Shown in pieces: positions 24,168-36,422 of a stretch of DNA of 64,000 nt. The notes beneath the pieces were generated by a model that saw only the letters and a list, made by a program, of their open reading frames with translations, did no database searches and had not been told where the DNA came from. The stretch lies in assembly GCF_002288925.2 (NCBI RefSeq), contig NW_022098069.1:67600749-67664748 (forward strand), read 5' to 3'. Position 1 is the stretch's first letter. Every line of letters starts with the position of its first letter. The DNA is from Delphinapterus leucas (lineage: Eukaryota; Chordata; Mammalia; Artiodactyla; Monodontidae). Made by a program: the position numbers and the translations under genes.

Positions 24168-25190
24168 TGGGAGTGCATATATCTTTTTTGAGAGAGCGTT
24201 ATCATTTTCCTCAGATAAATGACTAGAAGTGGAATTGCTGGATTATATGGTAGTTATGTTTTAATTTTTTTGAAGAACCTTCACATTGTTTTCCACAGGG
24301 GCTGCACCAATTTACATTCCCACTAACAGTGCACAAACGTTCCCATTTTACCGCATCTTTGCCAATAATTATTTCTTTCTGATAATGTCATTCTAACAGG
24401 TGTGAGGTAATATTTCATAGTGGTTTTGATTCACATTTCTCTGATGATTAGTGATGTTGAGCATCTTTTCATGTACCAGTTTGTTAGCTGTATGTCATCT
24501 TTGGAAAAATGTCTATCCAGAGCTTCTGCCCACTTTTTAATCAGATTGTTTGGAGTTTTTTTGCTATTGAGTTGTATGAGTTTTTAATATTTTGGAATTT
24601 AGCCCCTTGTGAGACATATGATTTGCAAATATTTCCTCCCATTCAATAGATTGCCTTTTCATTTAGTTGATACAGTGCAGAAGTTTTTTAGTTTGATATA
24701 GTCCCACTTGGCAAGAATGATGCCAAGGAGCTTACCACTTATGTTTCCTTCTAGGAGTTTTCTTTTTAAAGTTATTCAGTTATATATATATATGAATATA
24801 TGTATTCTTTTTTCAGATTCATTTCCATTATAGGTTATTATAAAATATTGAATATAGTTCCCTGTGCTATACAGTATGTCCTTGTTGGTTATCTATTTTT
24901 TATGTAGTAGTGTGTATATGTGTATCCCAAATGCCTAATTTATCCCTCCCCTCGCCGCCCCTGCTTTCCCCTTTGGTAACCATAAATTGGTTTTCTATGT
25001 TTGTGAGCCTATTTCTGTTTTGTAAATAAGTTGTTTGTATCATGATTTTTAGATTCCACATATAAGTGATATCATATTTTTCTTCCTCTGACTTTACTTA
25101 GTATGATAGGTCCACCATGTTGCTGCAAATAGCATTATTTCATTCTTTTTTATGGCTGAATAATATTCTATTATATAAATATATATGTGT

Positions 25191-25208
25191 GTGTGTGTAT
25201 ACACACAC
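25191..25208. repeat. Perfect (GT)n-(AC)n palindrome
   Basis: gtgtgtgtatacacacac is self-complementary over 18 bp, within a longer ATATAT-GTGTGT-ACACAC tract. A potential Z-DNA or cruciform former. Confidence 0.85.
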
Positions 25209-26802
25209 CACATCTTCTTTATCCATTCATCTGTCAATGGACATTTAGGTTGCTTCCATGTCTTGGCTATTGTAAATAGTGTTGTTATGAACATTGGAAT
25301 GCATATATTGTTTTGACTTAGAAGTTTTTGTCTTTTCTGGATATATGCCCAGGAATGGGATTGCAGGATCATATGGTAGTTCGAGTTTTAGTTTTTTAAG
25401 GAACCTCAATACTGTTCTCCATAGTGGCTACACCAATTTACATTCCTACCAACAGTGAAGGGGGGCTCCCTTTTTTCCACACCCTCTCCAGCGTTTATTA
25501 TTTGTAGGCTTGTTGATGATGTCCATGCTGATTGGCATGAGATGATACCTCATTGTGGTTTTGATTTGCATTTCTCTAAAAATTATCCATGTTGAGTATC
25601 TTTTCATGTGCCTGTTGGCTATCTGTATGTCTTCTTTGGAGAAATGTCTATTGAGTCTTCTGCCCATTTTTTGATTGGATTGTTTTTTTTATATATTAAA
25701 CTGTTTGACTTGTTTGTATATTTTGGAAATTAATTCCTTGTCAGTCACATCATCTGCAAATATTTTCTCCGATTCCATGGGTTGTCTTTTCATTTTGTTT
25801 ACGGTTTCTCTTCTAGGAGTGTTATGATTTCAGGCCTTACATTCAATTCTTTAATCCATTTGAGTTTTTATGTGTTAGTACTTAGTTTGTTAGTAGTATT
25901 ATTTTGTAGTTAGTACTTAGTAGTTTGTTTGTTAGTTAGTATGGCGTAAGGTAATGGTCCATTTCATTCTTTTGCATGTGGCTGTACAGTTTTCCCTACA
26001 CCATTTATTGAGGAGACCATTCTTTCCCATTGTATATTCTTGGTTTCTTTGTCATGATCTATTTGACCATATATACATGGGTTTATTTCTGGGCTCCTTA
26101 TTTTGTTCGATTGATCTATATGTCTGTTTTATGCCAATACAACACTATATTGATTACTATAGCTTTGTAATATAGTTTGAAATCAGGGAGCATGATGCAT
26201 CCAGCTTTGTTCTTTCTCAGGATTGCTTTGGCTATTTGTGGTCCTTTGTGGTCTCATACAAATTTTAGAATTTTTTTGTTATTTCTGTAAAAAAAAATGC
26301 CATTGGAATTTTGATAAGGATTGCATTGAATCTGGAGATTACTTCAGTAATACAGGTATTTTAACATTACTTCTTCCAATCCATGAGCACAAAATATATT
26401 TCAATTTGTCTGTACCTTTTTCAGTTACTTTCATAAATGTCATATATTTTTCAGGGTACAGGTCTTTCACCCACCTGGTTAAATTTATTCCTAGGCATTT
26501 TATTTTTCTGATTCAGTTGTAAATGGATGGTTTTCTTAATTTCTCATTCTAATATTTGTTGTTAGCATAGAAAAATGCAACAATTTTCAGATACTGATTT
26601 TGTATCCTGCAACGTTGTTGAATTCATTAATTAGTTCAAACAGTTTTCTGGTGGAGTCTTTAGGATTTTCTATAAATAATATGTCATCTGCAAATAGTGA
26701 AATTTTACTTCTTCCCTTCTGATTTGGATACCTTTTATTTCTCTTTCTTGCCTAATTGCTCTAGCTAAAATTTCCAATACCAGGATGAATAAAAGTTGTG
26801 AG

Positions 26803-27008
26803 GGCTTCCCTGGTGGCACAGTGGTTGAGAGTCTGCCTGCTGATGCAGGGGACACGGGTTCGTGCCCCGGTCCGGGAAGATCCCACATGCCGCAGAGCAG
26901 CTGGGTGCATGAGCCATGGCCACTGAGCCTGCACGTCTGGAGCCTGTGCTCCACAATGGGAGAGGCCACAACAGTGAGAGGCCCGCATACTGAAAAAAAA
27001 AAAAAAAA
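26803..27008 (+). mobile_element. CHR-family SINE
   Basis: Begins ggcttccctggtggcacagt, has a tRNA-like A box (tggcacagtgg) and B box (ggttcgtgccc), and ends acaacagtgagaggcccgc plus poly(A). Target duplication AAAAGTTGTGAG at 26791-26802 and 27009-27020. Confidence 0.95.
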
Positions 27009-27059
27009 AAAAGTTGTGAGAATGAGCATCCTTGTCTTGTTCCTGATCTTAGAGGAGGC

Positions 27060-27505
27060 TTACTTAAAACATCTTAAAACAGTGTATTTTAAGTTGATGA
27101 TAACTTAAATTTAAGTCATTCTAAAGCTCTACATTTTTACTCCTGTCCTCCACATTTTATTTTTTTGATGTCACAATTTACATCTTCTTCTGTGTTAACA
27201 ATTATTTATGTTAGTTATTTTTACTACTATTGTTTATTAACCTTCATACTAGTTCTATAGGTGATTAACTCACCACCTTTACAATATAAGATTATTTTGA
27301 ATTTTACTATATGATTACTTCACCAGTGAGATTTATGCTTTCAATTGTTTTCCAATTACTGATCAGCACCCTTTCATTTCAGCTTAAAGAAGTCCTTTTA
27401 ACCTTTGTTGTATGGCTAGTTTAGTGGTGATAAACTCCTTTAGCTTTGCTTGTCTGGAAAACTCTTTATCTCTACTTCAATTCTGAAGGACAACTTTGCT
27501 GGTGA
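27060..27505 (-). mobile_element. Old L1 fragment, ORF1 region
   Basis: From 27370 the antisense text parallels the distal ORF1 region of L1M-type elements: acctttgttgtatggctagt, ttagcttttgctt-like text, cttcaattctgaaggacaac, tttgctggtgagagtattcc. 27060-27370 is AT-rich and unassigned. Confidence 0.5.
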
Positions 27506-27587
27506 GAGTATTCCTTTTTCTAATTGAAGTATAGTTGATTTACATACGATATTTGGTTATTTTCAGATGTACTGCAATGTAATTCAG

Positions 27588-27621
<34 letters not shown>

Positions 27622-27638
27622 CAGTTATATATATATAT
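27588..27638. repeat. (TA)n microsatellite
   Basis: About 16 TA units at 27588-27618, then aattcag and a second shorter TA run to 27638; the attcagttatatata motif is duplicated, suggesting slippage or a small tandem duplication in an L1 3' UTR. Confidence 0.85.
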
Positions 27639-27859
27639 TTTTCAGATTATTTTCCATTGTATGTTATTATAAGATGTTGAATATAGTTCTCTCTGCTATA
27701 CAGTAAATCCTTGTTGCTTATCTATTTTATGTATAGTAGTTTGTACTCATACCCCTAATTTACCCCTCTCGCCCACCCTTTCCCCTTAGGTAACCATAAG
27801 TTTGTTTTCTATGTCTGTGAGTCTGTTTCTGTTTTATATATAAATTTCATTTGTATTGT

Positions 27860-30800
27860 TTTTATATTAGTGATATAATTTTTGTCTTTCTCTGTTGGAC
27901 TTACTTCACTAAGTGTAGTATTCTGTAGGTCCATCCATGTTGCTGCAAATGGCAATATTTCATTCTTTTTATGGCTGATTATGTACCACATCTTCTTTAT
28001 CCATTCCTCTGTTGATGGACATTTAGGTTGCTTCCATGTCTTGGCTATTGTAAACAGTGCTGCAATGAACATTGGGGTGCATATATCCTTTCAAAGCATC
28101 TTTTTCTCTGGATATATGCCCAGGAGTGGCATTGCTGGATTGTATATTAGCTCTTTATTTACTTTTTTAAGGAATTTTCCTTCCTGTTCTCCATTGTGGC
28201 TGTACCAATTTACATTCCTACCAAGTGTGGAAGGGTTCCCTTTTCTCCACACCCTCTCCAGCATTTATTGTTTGAAGATTTTTTGATGATGGCCATTCTG
28301 ACTGGTATGAGGTGATATCTCATGGTAGTTTTGATGTGCATTTCTCTAATAATTAGCGATGTTGAGCACCTTTTCAGGTGCCTGTTGGCCATCTGTATGT
28401 CTTCTTTGGAGAAATGTCTATCTAGGTCTTCTGCCCATTTTTTGATTGGGTTGTTTGTTTGTTTGTTTTGATATTGAGCCACATGAGCTGTTTGTAAATT
28501 TTGGAGACTAATCCTTTGTCGGTAGCATAGTTTGCAAATATTTTCTCCAATTCTGTGTGCTGTATTTTCATTTTTTTTATGGTTTCCTTTGCTGTGCAAA
28601 AGTTTTTGAGTTTAATTATGTCCCATTTGCTTATTTTTGTTTTTATTTCCATTACTCTAGAAGGTGGCTTGAAAAAGATATTCCTGCAATTTGTGTCAAA
28701 GAGTGTTGTGCTTATCGCTTCCTCTAAGAGTTTTATAGTGTCCAGTCTTACACTGTCTTTAATACATTTTGAGTTTATTTTTGTGTATGGTGTTAAAGAA
28801 TGTTATTATTTCATTTTACTTGTAGCTGTCCAGTTTTCCCAGTACCATTTATCAAAGAGACTTCTCTTTCCTCCATTATATAGTCTTGCATCCTTTGTCA
28901 TAGTTTAATTGAGCATAGGAGCGTGGGTTTATTTCTGGGATTTCTATCCTGTTCCACTGAACTATATTTCTCTTTTTATGCCAGTACCATACTGTTTTGA
29001 TGACTGTGGATTTGTAGTATAGTCTGAAGTCAGTGAGCCTGATTCCTCCAGCTCTGTTTTTCTTCCTCAAGGTTGCTTTGACTATTGGGGGTCTTTTATG
29101 TCTTCATACAAATTTTAAGATTGTTTGTTCTAGCTCTGTGGAAAATGTCATTGGTAATTTGATAGGGATTGCATTGAATCTGTAGATTTCCCTGGGTAGT
29201 AGAGTCATTTTGACAATATTGATTCTTATAATCCAAGAACATGGTATATCTCCATCTGTTTGTGTCATCTTTGATTTGTTTCATCAGCATCTTATACTTT
29301 TCAGTGTACAGGCCTTTTGCTTCCTTACGTAAGTTTATTCCTAGACATTTTATTCTTTTTGATGTGATGATAAATGAGATTGTTTCTGTAATGTCTCATT
29401 TTGATATTTTGTTGTGACTGTTAGGAAATGCAAGAGATTTCTGTGTGTTAATTTTGTATCCTACAACTTTACAGAATTCATTGATGAGCTCTAGTAGTTT
29501 TCTGATAGCATCTTGAAGATTCTCTATGTATAGTATCATGTCATCTGCAAACAGTGACAGTTTTACATCTTCTCTTCCAATGTGGATTCCTTTTATTTCT
29601 TTTTCACCTCTGCTTGCCATGGCTAGGACTTCCAAAACTATGTTGAATAAAAGTGGCAAGAGTGAACCTCTTATCTTGTTCCTGATCTTAAAGGAAATGC
29701 TTTCAGCTTTTCACCATTGAGCGTGATGTTAGCTGTGGATTTGTCATATATGCCTTTATTATGCTGAGGTAGGTTCACTCTGTGCCCACTTTCTGGAGAG
29801 TTTTTATTATAATTGGGCATTGAATTTTGTCAAAATCTTTTTCTGCATCTATTGCGATGATCATATGCTTTCTATTCTTCAATTTGTTAATATGGTGTAA
29901 CACACTGATTGATTTGCTGATATTAAAAAATCCTTGCATCCCTGGGATAAATCCTACTTGACCCTTTTAATGTATTGTTGGAGTCAGTTTACTAATATTT
30001 TGTTTAGGATTTTTGCGTTTGTATTCATCAGTGATATTGACCTGTAATTTTTGTGTGTGTGGTATCTTTGTCTGGTTTTGGCATCAGGGTGATGGTTTTG
30101 GCATCATGGTGGGCTCACAGAATGAGATTGGGAGTTTTTCAGCCTCTGCAATTTTTTGAAATGGTTTCAGAAGGATAAGTATTAACTCACCTCTAAATGT
30201 TTGATAGAATTCACCTGTGTCTGTGTGAAGACATCTGGTCCTGGACTTTTGTTGGAATTTTTAAAATCACAGGTTCAATTACAGTACTTGTGATTGGTTT
30301 GTTCATATTTTCTATTTCTTCCTAGTTCAGTCTTGGGAGATTGTCCCTTTCTAAGAATTTGTCCGTCTCTTCGAGGCTGTCTATTTTATTGGCATATGGT
30401 TGCTTGTAGTAGTCTCTTAAGATCCTTTGTATTTCTGTGGTGTCCATTGTAACATCTCCTTTTTCATTTCTAATTTTATTGATTTGATCCCTCTCCCATT
30501 TTTTTCTTTTTTTTTTTTTTAACACCTTTTCTCCCATTTTTTTCTTGATGAGTTTGACTAAAGGTTTACTCATTTTGTTTTTCTTTTCAAAGAACCAGCT
30601 TTTAGTTTCATTGACCTTTTTTATTTCTTTCTTCATTTCTGTTTCATGTATTTCTGCTCTAAATTTTTGGATTTCTTTCCTTCTACTGACTTTAGGTTTT
30701 ATTTGTTTTTCTTTCTCTAGTTCCTTTAGGTCTAAGTCTAGGTTATTTATTTTTTCTTGTTTTCTGGGGTAAGATTTTATTACTATAAACTTCTCTCTTA

Positions 30801-31839
30801 GGACTGCTTTTACTGCACCCCATAGGTTTTGGATCAGGTTTTCATTTTCATTTTTCTCTAGGTATTTTTCATTTCCTCTTTGATTTCTTCAGTGATCCAC
30901 TGGTTTTTTAGTAGCATATTTTTTAGCCTCCTTGTGTTCGTGAGTTTTACAGTTTTGTTTTGTTTTATTTTTAGCGGTATGCAGGCCTCTCACTGTTGTG
31001 GCCTCTCCTGTTGCGGAGCACAGGCTCCAGACACGCAGTCTCAGCAGCCATGGCTCACGGGCCCAGCCGCTCTGTAGCATGTGGGATCTTCCCAGACCAG
31101 GGCATGAACCCGTGTCCCCTGCATCGGCAGGCGGACTCTCAACCACTGCACCACCAGGGAAGCCCCCAGTTTTACAGGTTTTTTTCTTGCTATCTTAAAT
31201 TAACTGAGTCTCACTTTGTGGTCCAGCATGTGGTCAGTCCTGGAGAATGTTCTATGTGCACTTGAGAAGAATGTGTATTCTGCTGCTTTTGGTTGGAAGG
31301 CTCTATAAATATCAATTAAGTCTATCTGGTCTAATGTGTCATTTAAGGCCTGTGTTTCCTTACTGATTTTCTATCTCGAAGATCTGTCCATTGATGAAAG
31401 TGGGGTATTAAAACCCCCCACAATTATTGTGTTACTATTGATTTCTCCATGTATGGCTGTTAATATTTGCCTTATATATTGGGGTGTTCCTGTGTTGGGT
31501 GCATATATATTTACAGTTGGTGTATCTTCTTGGATTGATCCCTTGATCATTATGTAGTGTCCTTTTTTGACTCTTGTAACGGTCTTTATTTTAAAGTCTA
31601 TTTTGTCTGATTTGAGTACTGCTACTCCAGTCTTCTTTTAATTTCATTCACATTGAGTACCTTTTTCCATCCCCTCACTTTCAGTCTGTATGTGTCCCTA
31701 GATCTGAAGTGGTCTCTTGTAGACAGCATATATATGCATCTTGTTTTCATATCCATTCAGCCAGTCTATGTCTTTTGGTTGGAGCATTTAATCCATTTTC
31801 ATTTAAGGTAATTATTGATATGTATATTCCTATTGCTAT
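27860..31839 (-). pseudogene. L1 ORF2 (endonuclease/reverse transcriptase), broken
   Basis: Would encode the endonuclease-reverse transcriptase of the near-complete minus-strand L1. The position of the usual start codon (31837-31839) reads ATA instead of ATG. The polymerase core is open at 29396-29659 with [10 protein letters not shown] and [15 protein letters not shown] (catalytic FADD present). A linker segment is open at 30322-30636. The C-terminal part is open at 28210-28599 and includes the [13 protein letters not shown] knuckle, and 27809-28072 continues it ([20 protein letters not shown]). Between these the frame shifts and stops repeatedly. A SINE at 30953-31167 splits the endonuclease half. 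Dead. Confidence 0.85.
30953..31167 (-). mobile_element. CHR-family SINE in L1 ORF2
   Basis: Antisense copy: plus-strand text runs from a T-rich tail through gcggtatgcaggcctctcac to accaccagggaagccc. Target duplication AGTTTTACAG at 30943-30952 and 31168-31177. The A-tail is interrupted (ttttgttttgttttattttt on the plus strand), a sign of age. Confidence 0.95.
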
Positions 31840-32105
31840 TTTCTCAATTGTTTTGGATTTATTTTTGTAGGTCTTTTTTCTTCCCTTCCTCTTTTGTTCT
31901 CTTGACTAACTTTAGTGTTGTGTTTGGATTCCTTTTTTCTTTTCTGTGTGTGTAGCTCTTGTAGATTTTCAGTTGTGGTTAAATGAGGATTTGATATAGC
32001 ACTCTATATATAAGCAAGATTATTTTAAGTTGCTGGTCTTTTAATGTTGAATGCATTTCCAATATCCTGCACTTGTGCTCTCCTCTTCTCACAATTGCTT
32101 GGTTT

Positions 32106-32321
32106 TGTTTTTGTTTTGTTTTGTTTTTTCAGTACGCAGGCCTCTCACTGTTGTGGCGTCTCCTGTTGTGGAGCACACTCCGGACGTGCAGGCTCAGCAG
32201 CCATGGCTCACGGGCCCAGCCGCTCCGCAGCATGTGGGATCTTCCTGGACCGGGGCACGAACCCGTGTCCCCTGCAGTGGCAGGCGGACTCTCAACCACC
32301 GTGCCACCAGGGAAGCCCCAC
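32106..32321 (-). mobile_element. CHR-family SINE in L1 inter-ORF spacer
   Basis: Antisense copy with tail (tttgttttgttttttc) followed by agtacgcaggcctctcactg and ending ccaccagggaagcccc. The duplication (cacaattgcttggttttg versus cacaggctggttttg) is imperfect. A small internal gap relative to the other copies lies near 32178 (missing part of gctccggacgcgcagg-like text). Confidence 0.9.
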
Positions 32322-32439
32322 AGGCTGGTTTTGATATCATATTTGTGTACAGATGATTTCCTACATTTACTTCATGTTTGCCTTTACCAGTGAGCTTTTC
32401 CATTCATAATTTTCCTGTTTCTAGTAGTGGCCTTTTCTT

Positions 32440-33341
32440 TTCTGCTTAGAGAAGTTCCTTTAGCATTTGTTGCAAAGCTACTGGTGGTGCTAAATTCTCT
32501 TTGCTTTTGCTTGTCTGTAAAACTATTGATTTCTCCATCAAATCTGAATAAGATCCTTGCTGGGTAGAGTATGCTTGGATGTAGATTCTTCCATTTCATT
32601 ACTTTAAATATACTGTGCCCATCCCTTTTGGTCTGCAGAGTTTCTTCTGAGAATTCAGCTGATAACCTTACTGGAGTTCCCTTGTATATTATTTGTTGCT
32701 TTTCCCTTGTTGCTTTTAACATTTTTTCTTTGTCTTTAATTTTTATCAGTTTGATTACTATGTGTCTCAGTGTGTTCACCCTTGGGTTTATCCTGCCTGG
32801 GACTCTGTGCTTCCTAGACTAGGGTGACTGTTTCCCTTCCCATGTTAGGGGAGTTTTTGGCTATTATCTCTTCAAACATTTTCTGAGGTCTTTTCTTCTC
32901 CTTCTGGGACCCCTATAATGTGAATGTTGATGCATTTAATGTCCCAGATATCTCTTATACTCTCTTCATTTCTTTTAATTCTTTTTTCTTTATTCTGTTC
33001 TGTGGCAGTGATTTCCACCATTCTGTTTTCCAGGTCACTTGTTCTTTCTTCTATCTCAGTTACTTCTAGTGTATTTTTCATTTCCGGTATTGTATGTTCA
33101 TCTCTATTTTTTTGTTCTATAGTTCTTCTAGGTCTTTGTTTAAGACTTCTTGTATCTTCTCAATCTGTACCTGCATTCTTTTTCCAAGATCTTGGATCAT
33201 CTTAACTGTTATTACTCTGAATCTCTGAATTATTTTTTCCAGTAGATTGCCTATCTCCACTTCACTTATTTGTTCTTCTGAGGTTTTATCTTGTTTCTTC
33301 TTCTGGGACATATTGCTCTGTTGTGTCATTTTGTCTAACAT
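32440..33341 (-). pseudogene. L1 ORF1, broken
   Basis: ORF1 of the near-complete minus-strand L1. Starts at 33341 with MLDKMTQQSNMSQKKK and VEIGNLLEK, open to 33117 (coiled-coil start MIQDLGKRMQVQIEKIQ). Homology continues in other frames: 32872-33081 (IEERTSDLENRMVEI, IHIIGVPEGEE) and 32384-32779 (RHIVIKLIKIKDKEKMLKA, YPARILFRFDGEI). At least two frame breaks. Confidence 0.85.
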
Positions 33342-34177
33342 TCTGTGATTGCAGTTTCCATTCCAGAGGCTGCAGGGTTGTAGTTCTTTCTTGCTTCTTC
33401 TGTCTGCACTCTGGTGGATGAAACTGTTTACAAGGTTTGTACAGTCTTACTCTTGGGAAAGCCTGGTTCCTGCTTGTTGATGGGTGGTGCTGGGTCTTGC
33501 AACTCTGTTTGGCAGGGCCATGCTCAGGAAGACTTTAAGCAGCCTGTCTGCTGATGGTGAGTCTGTGTTCCTACCCTGTTGTTTGTCTGGCCTGAGGCAT
33601 CTCAGTACTGGAGTCTCCAGGCTCTTGGGTGGGGCTAAGTCTTGTGGTGGAAATGGTGGCCTCCAGGAGGTCTCACACCAATGAGTACTCACCAGAGCTG
33701 CTGCTGCCAGTGTCCTTGTCCCTGCAGTGAGCCACAGCTTCCCCTTGCCTCCACAGGAGACCCTCCAATACTAGAAGCTAAGTCTGGCTCATTCTCTTAT
33801 GAGGTCACTGCTTTTTCCCTGGGTCCTGGTGCACACAAGATCTTATGTGCACCCTCCAAGAGTGGAGTTCATGTTTTCCCCAGTCCTGTGGAGTTCCTGT
33901 GATCAAACCCCGCTGGCCTTCAAAGCCATATTCTCTGCAGGCTCCTCCTGCATTTGCCATACCCCCAGGCTGGGAAGCCTCATGTGTGGCTCAAGACTTT
34001 CACTCCTGTGGGAGAACTTCTGTGGTATAATTATTCAGTTTGTGGGTCATCCACCTGATAGGTACGGGATTTGATTTTATAGTGATTGTGCTCCTCCTAC
34101 CATCTTTTTGTGTCTTCTTCTTTGCCTTTGGGTATAAGGTAACTTTTTTGGTAGGTTCCAGCATTTTTTCTTGTTTC

Positions 34178-35430
34178 TTGATGTAAGATTGTATTGCTAT
34201 AGACTTTCCTCTTATATCTGCTTTTCCTGCATCCCATAGGTTTCTGATTGTTGTGTTTTTGTTTTCATTTGTCTCTGGGTATTATTTCTTTGGTGATCCA
34301 TTGATTGTTTAGTAGCATATTGTTTAACCACCAGGTATTTGTGTTTTTTACAGTTTTCCTTCTTGTGGTTGATTTCTAATCTCACAGCATTGTGGTCGGA
34401 AAAGTAGCTTGATATGATTTCAGTATTCCTAAATTTACCAAGGGGTTCTTTGTGGTCCAGCATGTCCTCTATCCTGGAGAATTTTCCATGTGCACTTGAG
34501 AAGAAAATGTATTCTGCTGCTTTCAGATGGAATGTCCTATAAATATCATTTAAGTCCATCTGGTGTAATGTGTCATTTAGGCCTGTGTTTCCTTATTGAT
34601 TGTTTCCTTATTGATTTTCTGTCTGGATGATCTGTCCATTGATGTAAGTGGGTTGTTAAAATCCCCCATTATTACTGTGTTACTGTCTATTATTTCCCCT
34701 TTTATGGATGTTAGCATTTGCCCTATATATTGAGGTGCTCCTATGTTGGGTGCATATATATTTTACAATTGTTGTTATATCTTCTTCTTGGATTGATCCC
34801 TTGATCATTATGTGTTGTTCTTCTTTGTCTCTTGTAACACTCTTTATTGTAAAGTCTATTTTGTCTAATATGAGTATTGCTACTCCAGCTTTCTTTTGAT
34901 CTCCATTTGCATGAAGTACCTTTTTTCATTCCCTCACTTTCAGTCTGTATGTGTCCATAGATATGAAGTGGGTCTCTTGTAGACAATATATACTGGTCTT
35001 GTTTTTGTATCCATTCAGCCAGTATATATGTCTTTTGGTTCAAGCATTTAATCCATTTTCTTTTAAGGTAATTATCATTATGTATGTTCCCATTACCATT
35101 TTCTTAATTGTTTGTTTTCAGTCTGTTTATGTAGGTCTTTTTTTTCCCCTTCCTATTTTTTTCTTTTTTCTTGTATTTCTTGTCTAGAGAAGTTCCTTTA
35201 GCATTTGTTATAAAGGTGGTTTGGTTCTGCTGAATTCTTTTTAGCTTTTGCTTAAAGCTATTGATTTCTCTGTTGAATCTGAATGAGAGCCTTGCTGAGT
35301 AGAGTATTATTGGTTTTAGGTTTTTTCCTTTCATATCCTGCCACTCATTTCTGGCCTGCAGAATTTCTTCTGAAAAATTAGCTGATAGCCTTACAGGGAT
35401 TCCGTTGTATGTTACTTGTTGCTTTTCCCT
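34178..35430 (-). mobile_element. L1 fragment: end of ORF1 and proximal ORF2
   Basis: Minus-strand segment from the last third of ORF1 (frame 35104-35472: VTYNGIPVRLSANFSEEILQA, YSARLSFRFNREI) through the endonuclease region of ORF2 (frames 34741-35043 and 34212-34559 with YIFFSSAHGKFSRIEDML). It meets a 5' UTR on one side (34177) and a plus-strand L1 on the other (35431), so both ends are rearrangement or insertion boundaries. It forms an inverted repeat with 36163-37407. Confidence 0.85.
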
Positions 35431-35532
35431 CGTAGACAGCCTCATCCACCAGAGTATAGACAGCAGATGCAAGAAGAACTACAACCTTGCAGCCTCCAGA
35501 ATGGAAGCTGAAATCACAGAATGTTACACAGA

Positions 35533-36422
35533 ATGACACAGCAGAGGAATATGTCCCAGAAGAAGTAACAAGATAAAACCCCAGAAGAACAAGGAAGTGG
35601 AGATAGATAGTCAATCTACTGGAAAAATAATTCAGAGTAATGACAGTTAAGATGATCCAAGATCTTGGGAAAAGAATGCAGGTACAGACTGAGAAAATAC
35701 AAGAAATTTTTAACAAGGACCTAGAAGAACTAAACAAAGAGTGATGTGATGAACAACACAATAAGTGAAGTGAAAAATACACTAGAAGGAATCAATAGCA
35801 GAATAACTGGGGCAGAAGAACAGATCAGTGAGCTGGAAAATAGAAACGATGGAAATCACTGATGTGGAAAAGAATAAAGGAAAAAGAATGAAAAGAAATG
35901 AGGACAGTCTCAGAGGACTCTAAGACAACATTAAACACACCAACATTTGAATTATAGTGGTCCCAAAAGAAGAAGAGAAAGAGAAACGGTCTAGGGAAAA
36001 TATTTGAAGAGAATATAGTTGACAACTTCCCTAACATGGGAAAGGAAATAGTCACCAAGTCAAGGAAGTGCAGAGTCCCATACAGGATAAACCCAAGGAG
36101 AAACACATATTAATCAAAACAACAAAAATTAAATACAAAGAAAAAATATTAAAAGCAGCAAAGGAAAAGCAACAAATAACATATAAGGGAATCTCCATAA
36201 GGTTAAGTTGATTCATCAGCAGAAACTCTGCAAGCCAGAAGGTAGTGGCAGGACATATTTTAAGTGATGAAAGGGAAAAACCTACTGCCAAGATTACTGT
36301 ACCCAGCAAGGATCTCATTCAGATTTGACAGAGAAATTAAAATCTTTACACACAAGCAAAAGTTAAGAGAATTCAGCACCACCAAACCAGCTTTACAACA
36401 AATGCTAAAAGACATTCTCTAG
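35533..36422 (+). pseudogene. L1 ORF1, heavily broken
   Basis: Begins ATGACACAGCAG (MTQQ..., as in the other copies). Text for the coiled coil (aagatgatccaagatcttgg) and the C-terminal domain (ataaggttaagttgattcat, ggacatattttaagtgatga) is clear, but stops and frame changes occur throughout, for example soon after the start. The stop position near 36420 matches the family. Confidence 0.8.

Larger units (their letters stand above)
23188..24765 (-). mobile_element. Old L1 (L1MA/MB-type), 3' UTR and ORF2 C-terminus
   Basis: Minus-strand 3' UTR with ttcaggtgtacaacatactg, tctctcagcaactttcaaat and atagtcaccatgcggtatat, followed by the distal ORF2 text (tttggaaaaatgtctatcca, ttgcaaatatttcctcccat). 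It is interrupted at 23847-24167 by an oppositely oriented younger L1 3' end. A simple (TG)n/(TA)n tract lies at 23692-23745. Confidence 0.8.
24770..27055 (-). mobile_element. L1, 3' UTR and distal ORF2, interrupted by a SINE
   Basis: 3' UTR at 24770-25090, then ORF2 C-terminus (frames 25094-25372, 25446-25667) back to the reverse transcriptase region at about 26760-27055 (text aatatgtcatctgcaaatag near 26683 corresponds to the FADD neighbourhood). A CHR SINE interrupts it at 26803. The element is 5' truncated near 27055. Confidence 0.85.
27510..34177 (-). mobile_element. Near-complete L1, minus strand, carrying two SINEs
   Basis: Order on the minus strand: 5' UTR 34177-33342 (first ~90 bp missing), ORF1 33341-32440, a long inter-ORF spacer 32440-31840, ORF2 31839-27860, 3' UTR to 27510. 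Two CHR SINEs sit in it (30953-31167, 32106-32321). Without the SINEs it is about 6.2 kb, close to full length. All reading frames are broken. An (AT)n tract is expanded in the 3' UTR. Confidence 0.85.

Noticed and set aside
26785..27108. 107-codon frame across the SINE, and similar frames in the other SINE copies
   Set aside because: The SINE body is GC-rich and open by chance in several frames on both strands; the frames follow the SINE wherever it inserts.
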